From the NCBI GenBank assembly GCA_023213395.1, contig CM041465.1:147009741-147073740 (forward strand): DNA of 64,000 nucleotides, written 5' to 3'. A program made the position numbers and the translations under genes. The notes under the pieces are model-generated. The model saw only the letters and a list, made by a program, of their open reading frames with translations. It was not told the DNA's origin and ran no database searches. This DNA comes from Cycas panzhihuaensis. Lineage: Eukaryota > Cycadophyta. Each line of letters starts with the position of its first letter. The first letter of the stretch is position 1. Shown piece by piece: positions 9,151 through 22,457 of this stretch.

Positions 9151-12100
9151 TTAGTCTAAGACCAGCAGCTCGGGAGCCAATGTGGAATGAGGAGGAGTAG
9201 GAATATCTGATCGAGATATCCCCCTAGGTGCTCTTGAAACCAAGGTGACACGTCGAGGAGAGGGCTCGTAATCCTCACTATCCAACTCAGAATCACTCGT
9301 GACGGCTAAGTAACCGTAACCACCTACACCAATAAGGGCAAACCTAACTAGGTTTGGCTCATGACATGGCATAGGGTTCGACTGATGAAGGTCGATCTCC
9401 TGAAACAAAGGTCCCACAGAAGGGGTGGCCTCCTCAGGATCGCTATCTTTATAATCGAAGATAGCCTGGTAGGTTGGATGAGAGGTGTGAGATGGCATAG
9501 GATCATGGGCAACAACTTTAACTCGTCCTTCATGGACAAATTTAAGTTGCCCCCAACACGTGGAGTAGATTGCTCCCATTTGGTCGAGCCATGGTTAGCC
9601 CAATAAGAGGTTGTACTCCACATCGATATCGAGTACAACAACTTTGACAGAAATAGTTTTTCCTCCTAAGGTGAGGGAAAGGGAGACTGTCCCTAAAGGG
9701 GACTTCTCAGTCCCATCATACCCTTGGCATTTTGAAGGGACAGACTCAAGAGCTACTATGCCTAGCTCCTTGAGCATATGCGCAGGCATAGCATTAACCA
9801 AGGAGCCATTATCTACAATGGTCCTCTTTATAATAAAATTAAGAGTATTAATGGTAATGATGAATGGGTGATGTAAAAGCTTCTCCTGCTTACTGGGAGA
9901 CGGGAGATCTCTAGGATGAAATGAGATGACAGGTGATCCATGGGAGGTAGCACCTACCGCATGGATGGAAGCATCTTGCTGGCCAAGAGCTTCAAGAAGA
10001 AGAGTACGTTGCTCAGGGCAGCTTCTCAAGCCGTCCATCAAGGACATCCCCGCAGTGACAGTGTGGAGCTCATCAACGATAGAGAAGGGCTTACACTTCC
10101 CTATGGGTTGGGCAAGCACCCTTCGAAAATCGTAACAACCAGGGCGTATGGGAATAGTCTTGGGAAGCGTAGGGGGTTCCAGAAGAGAAGTTTCTGGAAG
10201 AGAATTAAGGTGAGATGTGGATGAAGAGGCATTAGTTGCCTCTTTAGCGGCTTGAGACTGGTTTAAGGTATACAACAGAGTGGTCTTAAGCAATTGGACA
10301 ATCTTCTTTCCCTTGTTACGGGACTACGAAGGTGAAGGAGCACGACGGTCAGGGGAGCACGAAGAGGATGATGAACCTCGCACACCCTTCTCTCTATCAT
10401 GTGAAGGACAAGAATCGGGGGACCTATCCCGGTTCTGGTTGTTTCTTTATTGAGCATTACGATCACGCTCCCCATGTTTGGGGAACGGATCCCTATAAAT
10501 GGGTTGATCGAGATTGGGCCTCGATGCCTGTCTGGGAGACAAATCACGCAGCGGGGCATCACGAGGGTGTTGCACCCGACAATGTGAGTCATTGTGAAAG
10601 CATTCCCCATGGATGGAGCACCACCTCTTCTTAAGGGGAGGATCGACTCTCCTTACTTGAGAAGGTTGGGTGCTACCCCCTTTGGAGGGAACGGCATGAG
10701 AGGCTTGTTGAATTGGTTTGTGGGAGGTTGGCGATGAAGGGGTTTAGAGTTTAAGCTCCTTCATCGTGGACTCGAATGAGCACATAGTGGAAGTGAGGGG
10801 GTTTAAAGTCCTCTTAGTAGGATGAGAGGTAGACCTAGCAGGTTGTGAAGGTTTGGTTTCCTTGGCTGGGGGAGGTGCCTCACGACGTTGTGAGGGCTTA
10901 AGAGGCCTCTTGAGTCTGACTTGGATCTCAATAGCCTCTAACGCTAAGCACTTTATGATCGCGGAGTCGCACGTGGTTGCCCCCATTTTGAGGACTTCCA
11001 CATGCACTTTGCGGCAAAGTGCATTAGCGAAAAGATCTCGCTTCAACTCCTCAAGCAACGTAGCCTTGGTAGAGTGAAGGAGATCATGGAATCGTCCTAT
11101 AAAGTCACAATTCATTTCATCATAACCTTGTTTGAGCGAAAAGAGCGATTTCATTCTACTCTCGAATGGACGGGCTACGTCAAAATAATTGATGAATTCA
11201 TCCACCAATTGTTGGAATGAAGAAATAGAGTGGGCAGGGAGACAGTAAAACCATTTAAGGGCGTCACCCTACAAGGATTGCAGAAATAGATTTATTAGGA
11301 TATGATCATAAGCCCAGTAGTCTATGCATGCCATAGAGAAACTACGCACGTGCTCAGCTGGGTCTTGCGACGAAGTTCCGTCAAATTTGGGAACTTCAGG
11401 AGGGTGAGGTGGCAGATTAGTTCTCAGCGCCTCAACTGATAGCGGCGTCGACCTGTAGTCCATGAAGGGACGTGCTCTTACATGGGCCAAAAGATCGACG
11501 AACGGTAAAGAGACAGGAATAGATGGGGGTGGTAAACCCATCCCTCCTTGGGGAAATGCCTCTTGTTGGAAGGGGGGGGGGGGGGGGCGCGGATAAACGC
11601 CTTGGAAGGGAGGCATGCTCCCTTACAAAGGTGTGGCAAAAGGAGTCACGTTGGATAGCAGAAATGAAGGGTGTGAGACCGAATTCTGCCCATATGGACC
11701 ACCCGTAGGTGGTGTAACCCCATATGGGTGTAACGGGACCACCCCATAAGCTGGAAGATGGTTTCCCCTACCCTACCCCTAAGGTTGAGATGCATAACCC
11801 GGGGGCAAGTAAAGGGAAGGACCATCGAATGGGTTTTGAACATACATGGGAGCAGGTCCCACATAGTTAGTAGTAGTAGCATTAGTAGACCTTGAAGCCT
11901 ACTAGGAAATGCATATACCACATTTGAAGGTGGCGCATTCGTTTGACTCAGGAACGGCATGCTAACCCCAAGTTGGGAAAATGATATGCCGCGGGTAGGT
12001 CCTGAAGAAGCAGGACCATGGCTAGGAATAGAGAGTGCAACACTTATCCTAGAAGCAAGTGTAGACACGGCATGGGATGAATACGCATGGGCAGAAGGAT

Positions 12101-12605
12101 CATTTATCGTAGAAGGTGTAGGTGCGGATGAAGAAGACGCCCTGCCGCATAAGGCTTCTTCAAACCACCTGGGACGTGGTTGAAGGCGCGTTGCTCGAAA
12201 GTACTCGCTAATTGCTTCAACCACATCGGCAAGAGGGGTATCCTTATAGCCATACGAGGTCGATGGGATCTCGAATGTCGGGGACCCCTCAGGGTGCTCC
12301 TCATAAGATTCACCAATCGGGTGGTGAATCTCATGAAGAGGCGAGCCTTCTACTGCATGAGTAGAAGGATGAAGGTCAGAAGGGTGAAGATGGTCACCCA
12401 GATAATAGATGGGATCATCACCCTCGTGGGTAGATCCCGGAATGGACGCGGGAAACTCTTGAGTTCCCGAGACCATGGTATGGTAGGCCCAATCGGAATG
12501 GTAACCTTCCATTACTGAACCGGGATTTGACGACGAAAGGGAATAATACGATGGGTCTTCTAACAACGGTGGCAAACCTCGCAAGTGACGTGAGAAACGT
12601 CGCAT
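9151..12605 (-). pseudogene. gag-pro: Gag-protease of the Tat-like element, degraded
   Basis: Gag starts at ATG 12,605 with a Ser/Pro/His-rich N-terminus. After one frameshift near 11,890 a single frame runs to 9151. It carries a retrotransposon gag domain (VPKFDGTSSQDPAEHVRSFS, then GDALKWFYCLP and FINYFDVARPFESRMKSLFS; about 11,430-10,950). A zinc-knuckle-like CX2HX4HX4C motif follows (CSIHGECFHNDSHC, about 10,620-10,570), then an aspartic protease with IVDNGSLVNAMP (near 9840) and ending EYNLLLG. The DNGS form is usual for plant gypsy proteases of this type. A further 140 residues follow, including LKFVHEGRVKVVA, but there is no polymerase. Stops lie at about 11,267, 10,743, 10,450, 10,325 and 9594, all TAG/TAA/TGA in frame. 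Gag would form the particle and package RNA; polymerase functions would have to come from another element. Confidence 0.88.
11572..11587. repeat. Poly-G/poly-C tract in gag
   Basis: Sixteen consecutive G lie on the plus strand. On the minus strand they encode a short polyproline run in Gag. Such a slippage-prone tract may vary in length between copies. Confidence 0.95.
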
Positions 12606-12757
12606 GCAATGCCTTTACGAACGTTGTTAGAAGAAAGCAAAAGGGATATGAAATAGATATGTTGGGGGCTGCCCAACTAAAAAGTAAGACAAGAAAGCTG
12701 ACTAAAAGCAAGAACACCAACGGGAAATGGAAGCGAGACTAATTCCTTTACTGTCAA
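12606..12757 (-). other. Leader between PBS and gag start
   Basis: About 150 bp of 5' untranslated RNA of the Tat-like element. No upstream coding is recognised. Confidence 0.6.
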
Positions 12758-12775
12758 TCCCCAATATGGTCGCCA
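12758..12775 (-). other. Primer-binding site, degenerate tRNA-Asp type
   Basis: Six bases inside the 5' LTR the minus strand reads TGGCGACCATATTGGGGA. The first five bases and the final GGGGA fit the 3' end of plant tRNA-Asp; the middle is diverged. A tRNA-Asp primer is known from several Tat/Athila-type gypsy elements. Position and strand fix the orientation of the element. Confidence 0.6.
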
Positions 12776-14115
12776 TTGAAATGCTGCCCGCGAGGTGGTA
12801 TCCCTACGTTTAGTAAGAAACGGGTTATGCAAGACTAGGTTGGGCTAAATAGCAAGGACTTACCTCGCAGGGCGTCCATGCGCCAGGGTGCAGATTCAGG
12901 ACCTGCAGAGCTACCTGGTTACTTCTAGGTAGTCACAAAAGGCAAGGCCTTCCTACCCCTTGGATGGCCGGGAAGAGGACGAAAAAGCCTGGTAAGTTGC
13001 GTCTTTTTAGGGAGGTGAGAAGGCAACACGAGAGTGAGATGCACGTGTAACGTGGTGTCTAGGTGTAGGCTAGTAGAGAGAGCAAGGTGCAGATAGCTCT
13101 AGCTCGAAAGGAACTATCTAAGTGTAATAGATTAACCGCCAAATAAAAGATATGTAAAGTGCAAGTATGCATTCCTTTCTTCTTTTCAGTTTCCTATGTG
13201 TTGCTTAACATGCATGCATATGTGTAAGGAACAACGCTATAAGGAAAAGATGCAAAGAGAAGAGGAATACCTAGACTGGAGTCTGGACAGAGCACTCCGT
13301 GTATGTTCCCTTCCCACGTCTTCCCACTCCACTTATTGCTTATGCGAAACTGATCGGTGATGGTTGCCATAAACAGTCGAAGAGGGACTAGCTTACCTCC
13401 CCAACTTATGCAAAAAGCGAGTAGTAAATAACAAAAAATAACGAAAAAGCAACAAATATGGAACTAACCTGTAAATGGGTTTGTTTCATATGCAACTCCA
13501 TAAATGTGGGATCCTTTCAATCAAACAAACAGGTTTCTCCCTCTCGGAAAAGGGGGCATAAAATAGATCTAATATATATATCTAAACTTAGAAGAAATAT
13601 AATCAAACTAAGTTAAGCATGTGCATATTATTTAATGTAACAACTTCCAACAAGATTTCCACAAACAGTCACCGCAACTGACACCCAAAACAAGAGTATG
13701 GCCTTGGAATGGCTAACTCACCCACGGAAGGTCTCCACTTGGCCTTGGGAAAAGGAAATGAACTGGTAACAATGACATAGGGCAGCAAATAATAGAAAGG
13801 CGGGAGTAACGGAAAGGTATACAAGCACACCCAAAGGGCAAGGTGTTACAGGTAGTAAATCATCCAAGTAGATGGGTTGCAAGTTGTAAGCCAATGAAGA
13901 GCAGTTTTAGGGCTTATGAGGTGCCCAAAACCAGCAAATAAGGGGCTGGAACCAGTGTGGCAAGGTCATATTGGTTCAGATTTGGGAGTAGGTTCCCAAG
14001 TCTCTGGCCACGCTCTAAGGGAGGCAATAGGTGCAAGGGGAAAGGAAATAAGGATTTGGACCCTTGGAGAGAAGGTCTGCAAGGGGGGCTGGGCCCACCT
14101 TTCTCTCTCAAATTT

Positions 14116-14126
14116 CCTTTATGTAA
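14116..14126 (-). promoter_or_regulatory. Mutated LTR TATA box (5' LTR copy)
   Basis: This is the homologue of the 3' LTR TATA box at 2587-2597, with TACATAA in place of TATATAA on the minus strand. If it is the genuine promoter, transcription from this 5' LTR is probably impaired. Confidence 0.45.
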
Positions 14127-14791
14127 CCCCCTCTGCACAGCCACCTTAAGGCAGGCTTGCAAGACTGTAAGGGGAAGCTCTACATTCCTCAAATCTAAAG
14201 ATCCAGTAACAAAATAAGTAGGGAATCAAGAAAGTAAGTAAAACAAGCCTTTATTCATAAAAACTGTAAAAAAGAGGTATAAATCACAAGGCAAACAAGT
14301 AGAGTACCTTATAGTGAAGAGAAGGAGTATGTATCTGCTGAAAAACCGCAGAAAAAACCAACACTTAGCAAGGTTTGATGGCAGGTTTAGAGGAGAAGAC
14401 CAATATGAGAGAAGTCATTTGGGGCCCTTTGGGGCTTGTTCCTTGGAAGACCTTGAGAAGTATCCTTCTTGCAACTGTGTAGACCTGCAAAAAGATGTTC
14501 GAGCTTGCTATTCCTGAGCATGAGAGATAGCAATGGTCTCTGGTGAAGAGCAGCAGCTGAAAGTCTTGGTTCTGCAATAGTTTCTATGAAGAAATTGGTA
14601 GAGTTACATGTAAAAATGAGCTAAGAAGATTAGAAAATGAAAGAGTCTCTTGGTTTTATCCCCTGCTCACTGTAAGTGAACATTGGGGATCTTAGGGCAA
14701 TTCAAACACGCAGGTGCCACATGGCAATTCCGCGAAAAAAGCAGGAACTATCGCGTGATTTTAAAAAACTTTTTTAAATAGTCATACTGCA

Positions 14792-14839
14792 GTAAACTTC
14801 GCAGTACCGCGGCAAAGATCACGGTACCGCTAAGTTTAC
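14792..14839. repeat. U3 palindrome, 5' LTR copy
   Basis: The arms GTAAACTTCGCAGTACCG and CGGTACCGCTAAGTTTAC are inverted repeats matching at about 16 of 18 positions, separated by a short CGGCAAAGATCA-type centre. It lies roughly 700 bp upstream of the LTR TATA box, so it is a candidate U3 regulatory element. The same sequence words recur, partly inverted, at 5896-5971 inside the element. Confidence 0.7.
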
Positions 14840-15345
14840 AGCAGTACGAGCCTAGAAACAAAATTAAGGCCAAAATAGGAGTTTGGAGCTAAACAAAGTG
14901 TAAATCAAGGCTGGAACAGCTAGGAGTTAATACCCAGGTGATGGACAAGCAGTCAGAAAAGGGAATCAGCTCTTAACCAAGGATTTAATCAGACTTGGAA
15001 GAGATCGAAACATGAACAGGGCATTGTTAAAAGGTGAACATGACTGGTTAAGGCATCTCGAGGGGCCGTGGAGATGAAGTGGGTGGTTGTGCGCCATATG
15101 GGGTGTAGCATTCACTGAAGAATGCCCCCACTGTGAGTCATCATAGGCTGAAAGGCATGCAGTAAGCACATGCAGAGTGATCAAGCAAGAAGACAATGCA
15201 AACATACAAATGGTAAGCAAGCATGCGTAAGGTAATCCACACTAAGCAATCTCAGTCAAACAGGAGTAAAGAGAGAAGCAAAAATATATACCTGAGCTTA
15301 CCTGAGTTGATGTGTCTCAAGTCCATTCCCGGCAGCTGGGAAACA

Positions 15346-16031
15346 GTCTCTAAATGAGTTTAATGTTACCATTTTAGATCAACTCCTTAATAAAATGATG
15401 ATGTACTTCAATATGCTTAGTGTGTACATTAAATATTGGATTCTTAGCTAGATTTAATGCACTATGATTATCATATTATAATACCATCATATTCTCTTAA
15501 TATAGACCCATATTGTCAAGAAACTATCTAATCCATATGGATTCTAAAATTGCTACAATTATACTCTTATACTCTATTTTAGTTGAGAAAAGTGCATTGT
15601 TTGGTTGCTTATTACTACTCCACATTATAGATGTAGAACCTAGACTGAAATAGTAGTCAAGTGTGGACCTTCTACTATTAGTACATCTTATCCAATCTAA
15701 ATCTATATAGTTTACTAGCTTGAATTTTTTATTGTGAATGAACTCTAATCTATATTACAATGTTCCATGCAAGTATTAAGAGTCCTTTTGTCAGTTAACT
15801 AGTGACTCTATTTAGTATTATTATAAATCTAGAGACTATGCTAATAAAAATACTTATCATAGTTATAATAAGATAAATCAAACTGATAACTAGTCATTTC
15901 AATAGAGTACTATCAATTGGTTTATTATCATTATCTTAAGCTATAAGTTTTGCTTATATCTCCATAAAGACTAACATAGGTTTAGAGTATTCTATTCTAA
16001 ATTTCTTTATAACCTCCTAAGTATATTTTAT
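15346..16031 (-). pseudogene. Copia A RT C-terminus and RNase H fragment
   Basis: Minus-strand reading gives KKFRIEYSKPM, then IDSTLLK and LVISLIYL (end of RT), IDSDWIGCTNSRRST, a LFSTKIEYKS segment (RNase H) and NPIFNVHTKHIEVHHHFIKE near 15,400. Many stops and small shifts are present. The left edge at 15,346 is the Tat-like insertion point and the right edge at 16,031 the copia B insertion point. Confidence 0.8.
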
Positions 16032-16747
16032 TGGTATTAGAGAGGGGCAAATAATTAAATAATCAAATAAAGGGAAAGAAAATGGACCAAAGAAGAAGCA
16101 TATTAGATATGTTGAATTCTTTTATAAGAGTTATACCCAAGCCCTTTTTAGGAATCAGGGGGCTCAAGAAAAGCCTTTAGTTGGGTAGTTTAGAGGACTA
16201 ATGGCCTCCTAAGTTGGGTTCAAGGGTAAAAGCCCTGAATTTTTTTTTTTTAAGTGTCTTATAGGGTCTTCTTCAATCCATAGTTTTATACCCATTTGTA
16301 TTATAATATCGCTAGTTAGTTTTTTGTATATTTATATTTATATATACTTATGTAGCAACATATGTAAAAATATTAGATGAGAATAAGGATTTGAGAGTCA
16401 CAAATTTTATTTTATAATTCTTTAGCTATTGCTTTGATTAATAAAATGGTATATTCTTAAATTTGAATCTTTAGCTATTCTTGTTGATGTGCTTGGAATT
16501 ATTTATGTATTTGATTTTCACATTGTTTAAGTCTTATTATTGTAGTGTTCCTCTATTTTATTTCTCTTTAAACCAAACACCTAATAAAGTAGTGGTAATA
16601 ATGAACACTTAGATTGATAACCCTACAAAATAAATAAGTGGGGCTTTAGGGATATTAGCATATGCCTCAAAGTTAACCACTAATAATGTGTCATAATTAT
16701 TATAATATAAGATTAGATATTACCCTAAGATAAGTATTATCCCAATA
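16032..16747 (-). repeat. 3' LTR of copia B with extra internal sequence
   Basis: The ends match the right LTR: 16,620-16,747 aligns with 22,560-22,701 (shared AATAAATAAGT, GCCTCAAAGTTAACCA-like and TAGATATTACC words), and 16,032-16,115 aligns with 22,458-22,540. About 480-500 bp in the middle (roughly 16,115-16,600) have no counterpart in the shorter right LTR. Confidence 0.65.
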
Positions 16748-16759
16748 TTTCTCTAAGTT

Positions 16760-19700
16760 TATCTCTTAATTTACTAAATTTTGCTCAGCTTCATATCTTT
16801 ATGAATGTATCCCATGCGTGTTCCTCTATACTACAGAAGACCAATTTTATTTCATCTTGTAGCACTAATTCTCTAATGAAGTAGGGTAGCATTTTATTGT
16901 ACTTGGTCCTACTATGAAATATTTGATTCGTAGTCATCTAGATTATACTTTGATTATCATAAAGCAATTAAGTAGGACTAGCTTTTGCTTCCTATAAATC
17001 CTACAGTAGACTTCTAAGATAAACTATCTTATAACCACCTATTATAGCTACCTTATGTTCCACTTTTGTTATAGAAAATGATACTATTGAATACTTCTTT
17101 GAATACTAAGTAATCACTATTGTACCTAAATTAAATACATAACATTATATAGACTTCTTATCATCTACATAACTTGCCTAGATCATGTGGCCAATCAATT
17201 TATAATAATCCAATGACTTATAATAGAGTCCATCTCTAATTATGCCTCTCAAATATATTGGGATCCTTTTTGCTACTTACTAATGCTTTAACTTAGTCTC
17301 ATGCATGAATTTAGAAAATAAATTAATTCTATATATAATATCTAGTTGAGTCAAAGTCAAGTATATAAGGCTCTTAACCAATTGTCTATATAGAGTGGGA
17401 TTAACTAATTTAGACTCCTCACACTTAGATAATTTTAACCCTACTTCTACTTATGTTGCAAGTGCTTTACAACTATCCATATTAAGCCTATATAATATGT
17501 CTAATGTATACTTTCTTTGAGATATAAAAATTTCTTTATCATTTTTTCATACTTCAATGCCTAAGAAATAATTCATTAGTCCCAAATCTATCATCTTAAA
17601 CTCCTTGCACATACCTGCTTTGAATTGTTGGGATAAGTATTCATGATTCCTAGTATATATAAAGTCATCTATATAAAAACCCATAATAAAAATTGAATTT
17701 CTATTAAACTTAATACATAATATAGAGTCTTATTGGCTTCTTAGAAATCTTTTATCTTTGAAGTAACTATCAATCCTAGAGTACCATATTCTAAGTGTCT
17801 ACTTGAGTTTGTATAAGGACTTTTCCAAGCTATAGACCTTGTCTTCATTTCCTTTGACTTCAAAACTTTTTGGTTATTATACATAAATCTCCTCTTCTAC
17901 ATAACCATTTAAGAAGTCACTTTTCATATCCATTTGATGGATTGTCTAATTATGTTATGCAGATAAGGCCATAATCAATCTAAGTATCTTTATTCCTATA
18001 ATAGGTATAAATGTTCTATTGTAATTAATTCTTTTAATTTTTATATAACCCTTTCTAACTAATTAAACCTTATATTTGTTAATTGATCCATATGATCTAT
18101 ACTTGGTCTTGTAGATCCATTTAGTACCAATTATATTCTTTCTTAGTGGTAAATCAATGAATTCCTAAGTATCATTTTTAATAAAGGCAATATAGTCTTC
18201 CTTTATAGCTTACTTTCATTCATATTGAGTGTTTACCTCTTCAAAATTTTAAGGCTCATTGTTCTCCATCACTTGTGTCATCAAAGCAAAATTAATTATA
18301 CTTTGAGATCATGTAGTTCTCTTGAAGTTTATATCTAAAATATGTTAAAGGGTATAACCTCTTTAAACCCATTTAGGACCCTTCCATTAATTTGACTTAA
18401 AGTAGATGGTCCTACTCCACCTATATTAATCATCATAAGTATATTTATACCACTTATGCTTGGTTCTAAATTAATCATTATGATTTTACCTATATTTTTT
18501 TCAACATCTTCTTAATAAATACCATCTTCGTTGAAGATGATATTCCTACTTATGATAATTTTCTTTTCCTTGGGGTCATATAGTTTATTAGATCTTGAAG
18601 CATCACTATATCTTAAAAATATGTATTTAATTCTTTCATCATCTAATTTATATTTTTTTATTCTAGATAATATGTATATGGAATACACACAAATACTCTT
18701 AAATGTTTAATGTTAGGATTATTCCCTAACCAAGTCTTTTTAGTCATTACCCATCTTACTACCTTAGTCATTTACTTATTTAACAAGTAAATACATGATG
18801 TATGACTTCTACCTAAAATTCACTATCTAATTACTTGTCTGTGAGTATACCTTTAGCTACTTCTATTATTATCTCATTATTCCTTTTGACTACCCCATTT
18901 TATTGAGGAGTATAGAGATTAGTTAACTAGTTTTTTATTCTATAATCTTTGTAATATTCCTTGAATTTATTAGAGATACATTCTCCCTTATTATATAATC
19001 TAAGGGTGAATATTTTAAGACCACTTCGCCTCTTAATCATCACTTTAAAGTTAACAAAGCATTGAAATATTTCTTATTTAAACTTGAGGAAATAAGCCTA
19101 AGTCATCCTTGAGTAATCAACAATGAAAGTTATAAAGTACCTTGCCCCTCCAAGTGGTATTATATCCATTAGTCTATATAAATTTATATATACTAGTTGA
19201 AGTAACCCCTTAGATCTAAAACTTTCATTTGGGAGTCCTTCCCTTTGTTGCTTCTCTAATATACACCCTTCATAAATCCTTTTTTTGTCTTTAGTATTTG
19301 GTTGACTAATTATCATATCCAAATTTTTTCAATAGGGCTAAGCTATTACATGGAAAAATATTTGATTTCATATCTCAATATCTATCCTAGTATATGTTTT
19401 TAAGGCATAAGTATCATTGATTATTTTCCATTTAGCCGTTATGGTTTCATTCTTAATTTTGTCCTTTATTATATATTTCTCATCATCAAAGATAACCTTG
19501 TATTTTTTCTGTATCATTTGCCCAGTTGATAATAAATTCTTCTTTAGTATTAGGATATAGAGTACATCATTGATAGACTTAATTTTTTTTTTGTAATTAG
19601 TTTAAATGAATGTATTTCCTTCACATGTTACTTCTTGAGTGGTGTTGTACCCAAATATTATTTTACTTATCTGAGAGCTATAACTTCTTAAACCATTCCT

Positions 19701-20767
19701 TTTCTATAGGTCATATATGTAGAACATCCTGAACTAATACACCATCCATCATCTTCTTCCTTTACCATGAGGCTTAGTAGAAGGAGTCATTTATTTTCTA
19801 TTAATTTTTCTATAGTTATATTAGATACTCCTTTTTATATGTTGGACCTTTTGAAGAAATAATTATTTTCTAAGTGTTTACTTATTTTGCAATAGGAACA
19901 TTGTATTATTCCTTTTCTTCTCACTTTAGGGCTTCTAACTCTTTGACCTTGATTTCTTCCTCTAAGATTTTATCCTCTACCTATAGAATTTGTGGTCCAA
20001 AATCTTATCCTCGATCTTTAAAAGTTTGTTCTTAGTTTCTAAAAAATTAGCCTAGGTTCTTAAAACTTTATCCTCCAACATATTGGTTTATACCTCTAAG
20101 AATTTAGCCTCTACCTCTTGAACTTTGGCTTTCATAATAATTTTATAACCTAATCCTTACCTTAGTAGCAAAGGCATATTCCAAGATCTCTCCTCCATTA
20201 TTCTTCTCTTCAATAACAGGTAAAGTTCTATTTAATTAATCTCCCTTTAATGTGGTAAGGTCTTTTGACATTTTTTACTAGTGACAAACTTCTCAAACTT
20301 CTTGATTTCTCCTACACTACTCAATATTTTCTTAACTACCTTTTATTCACTAATGTCTTCATATAAGGCCTTTATTTAATTTATTAGAGCTTGTATCTTG
20401 GTGATGTAGTTATTTACTTCTTTGTTGTAGTTCATTTTATAATTTCCAAACTTGGTCCTTAATGTTTGTAACTTCATAGTCATAACTCCTTTGTATGTAG
20501 TCTCTAATACCTCCCAAACCACTTTTGAAATTATTACCTCATTAACCTATGGGAATATGTGATCCTCTAATGTACAAAATACAAATGCAAGTGCCCCATT
20601 ATCCTTATTCTCATTCTCCTTAAGAAGCCTTATTTCATTTGTAAGGGTATTCTAATTTGGTAAAGTATAGCCATTAGTAATCAAATTCCACATATCTTTA
20701 AAGACAAATATAAGCTTCATGCACCTACCTTAGTTTAAATAATTTACACCATAAATTTTAAAAACCA
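16760..20767 (-). pseudogene. gag-pol: Copia B gag-pol, degraded
   Basis: From ATG 20,767 the minus strand starts MVFKIYGVNYLN and continues with a copia-type Gag, a heptad-rich segment (AKVQEVEAKFLEV, near 20,100) and a knuckle CSYCKISKHLENNYF in which the last Cys is Tyr. Protease shows SSGCSTYMT with Ser where the catalytic Asp belongs (about 19,735). The GAG-pre-integrase and integrase start lie at 19,322-19,098 (EGCILEKQQREGLPNESF; YFITFIVDYSRMT). RT follows, ending NPTLYRQLVKSLIYLTLTQL near 17,370, then traces of RNase H to about 16,800. Stops and frameshifts are frequent, and only the 225-bp integrase stretch remains open for any length. Confidence 0.82.
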
Positions 20768-22443
20768 TTATGTTACTTATAATTTAAGACATAATAAGAA
20801 AATACTTTTAAAAATAAAGAGTATTTGAGGAGAAAGAAGTGCTTTAAAAAATTGAAGTAATGTAAGAAAAAATATGCTAAAAGTAGACTAAAGAATAATC
20901 AAAATGCACCATAAATTATCCCACTTCAACTCTTAGACATGCACACTTGTCTCAATTAGGACTCTACCACCTCTAAATAGAATTTTTTATATTAATATTT
21001 AGGTTGTAATAAGTATTTTTTGTAATATTTTGCTAAAGGGGTCATCATGCAAGAAACCCAAAAAATATGCATCAACTATTAGACTTTAAAATATTACATT
21101 AAATAAAGTAACAAATGGAAAAATAGCCACTTGATTTCAAGGTAAATAAGATAGGATTACAATACTTTAGACATAACTAAATTTTAATATCATATGATAA
21201 AGTTAGAGCCAAAAAAGTACAACTAGGTCTAAATTTTAAATGAGACCACTTAATAAATAAAATACTATGAAAAGTTCTAACAACTTTGAAACTTTAAAAT
21301 AATCATGAAAATCAAACCCAATATATGAGTATGATCACTCATTTTGACAAGACAAAAGCGTAGATCACAATGAATTTAATAGTTTTGAAAATGGGTTCTA
21401 AATATGAGAATTATAGTTGTCTAAGTAGGTACAACTTATAAATAGAGTTAGTCCCTTTTAAATGTTATTATACACTCTTTAAAATAGGTGTATGGTCACT
21501 TTGTGTTACCTATAACTTAGTGACATAGTAGATTTTGTATAAATACAAAAATAACTTGAATTTTTCAAGCTATAAAATGCACCCAAAATATAACAATTTT
21601 ACCAACTTCTTTGTTTATCTTTGGCTCTAGTCAAGTCATCTTTTAATAATCATTAAATAAGAGTAAACTCTCCTTCTATCAAGTGCCTATGAACTTCAAA
21701 TAGAGGTTTGAGTCTATAAATTATTATACACCCAAAGAAATTACTCTATTGAGACATAGAGATAATTGTAGATAATGATAACAACACTTCCATTAAGATG
21801 TAGAGATAATTGCATAGTGATAAGAGGCTAGCCTCTACTTGGCTTTCCACACTACTAAGAAGAATATGAGATAATCAAACATTCAAATAATATAATAGAT
21901 ACATAGTTACAATACAATATAATAATACAATAATAGCATATCATAATGACTAATCCACTCCTTACAATAAATAAGGAGACAAAACATGTAATCAACTATA
22001 AGATATTATGCCACAGACTCAAATAACCCATAAAGATAACCAATTACAAGGCACTAATACACTCAGATTTGTGCACTACCAAGGTGGAATATAGGCACAT
22101 ATAATGCATAATGATTAAATGGTAATAAACCCCAAGTATTATACATAGATATAATAACTAAACTTAAGAAATAGACATATAATAAATAAGAGAAATATAA
22201 ATATTTTAGTAAATGAAAAAAGGACTATTCAATATAAATCATAAACACCATAGTGAAATGACAAATGCATGCACACCAAAGGGGATGCATAGTTTAAACA
22301 TGAATACAAAGAGGAATATACACATCACAAAAGAATATATATGGGTTTGAGACATATAGGGTAAATGTGAGGTTGTCCAAATAATAGATGAACTATGTAC
22401 TATATTCATAAATCAAATACACTAGAGCATGGACTATCAAGTA
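20768..22443 (-). other. Copia B leader, no gene seen
   Basis: About 1.7 kb of AT-rich sequence lies between PBS and gag. No recognisable coding on either strand. The leader is similar in length to that of copia F (about 1.95 kb without the G2 insert). Confidence 0.5.
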
Positions 22444-22455
22444 GATTAAATACCA
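22444..22455 (-). other. Primer-binding site of copia B, degenerate initiator-Met type
   Basis: The minus strand reads TGGTATTTAATC two bases inside the LTR edge. The first six bases match the initiator-Met tRNA primer site; the rest is decayed. Confidence 0.45.
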
Positions 22456-22457
22456 AA

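Larger units (their letters stand above)
12782..15345 (-). repeat. 5' LTR of the Tat-like element
   Basis: This 2564-bp partner of the 1246-3822 LTR begins TGCTGCC and ends GGAAACA on the plus strand, so the TG...CA rule holds. It is the 5' LTR because the primer-binding site lies just inside its left edge. The host copia A resumes immediately after 15,345 with the flanking direct repeat gtctctaaa. Confidence 0.92.
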
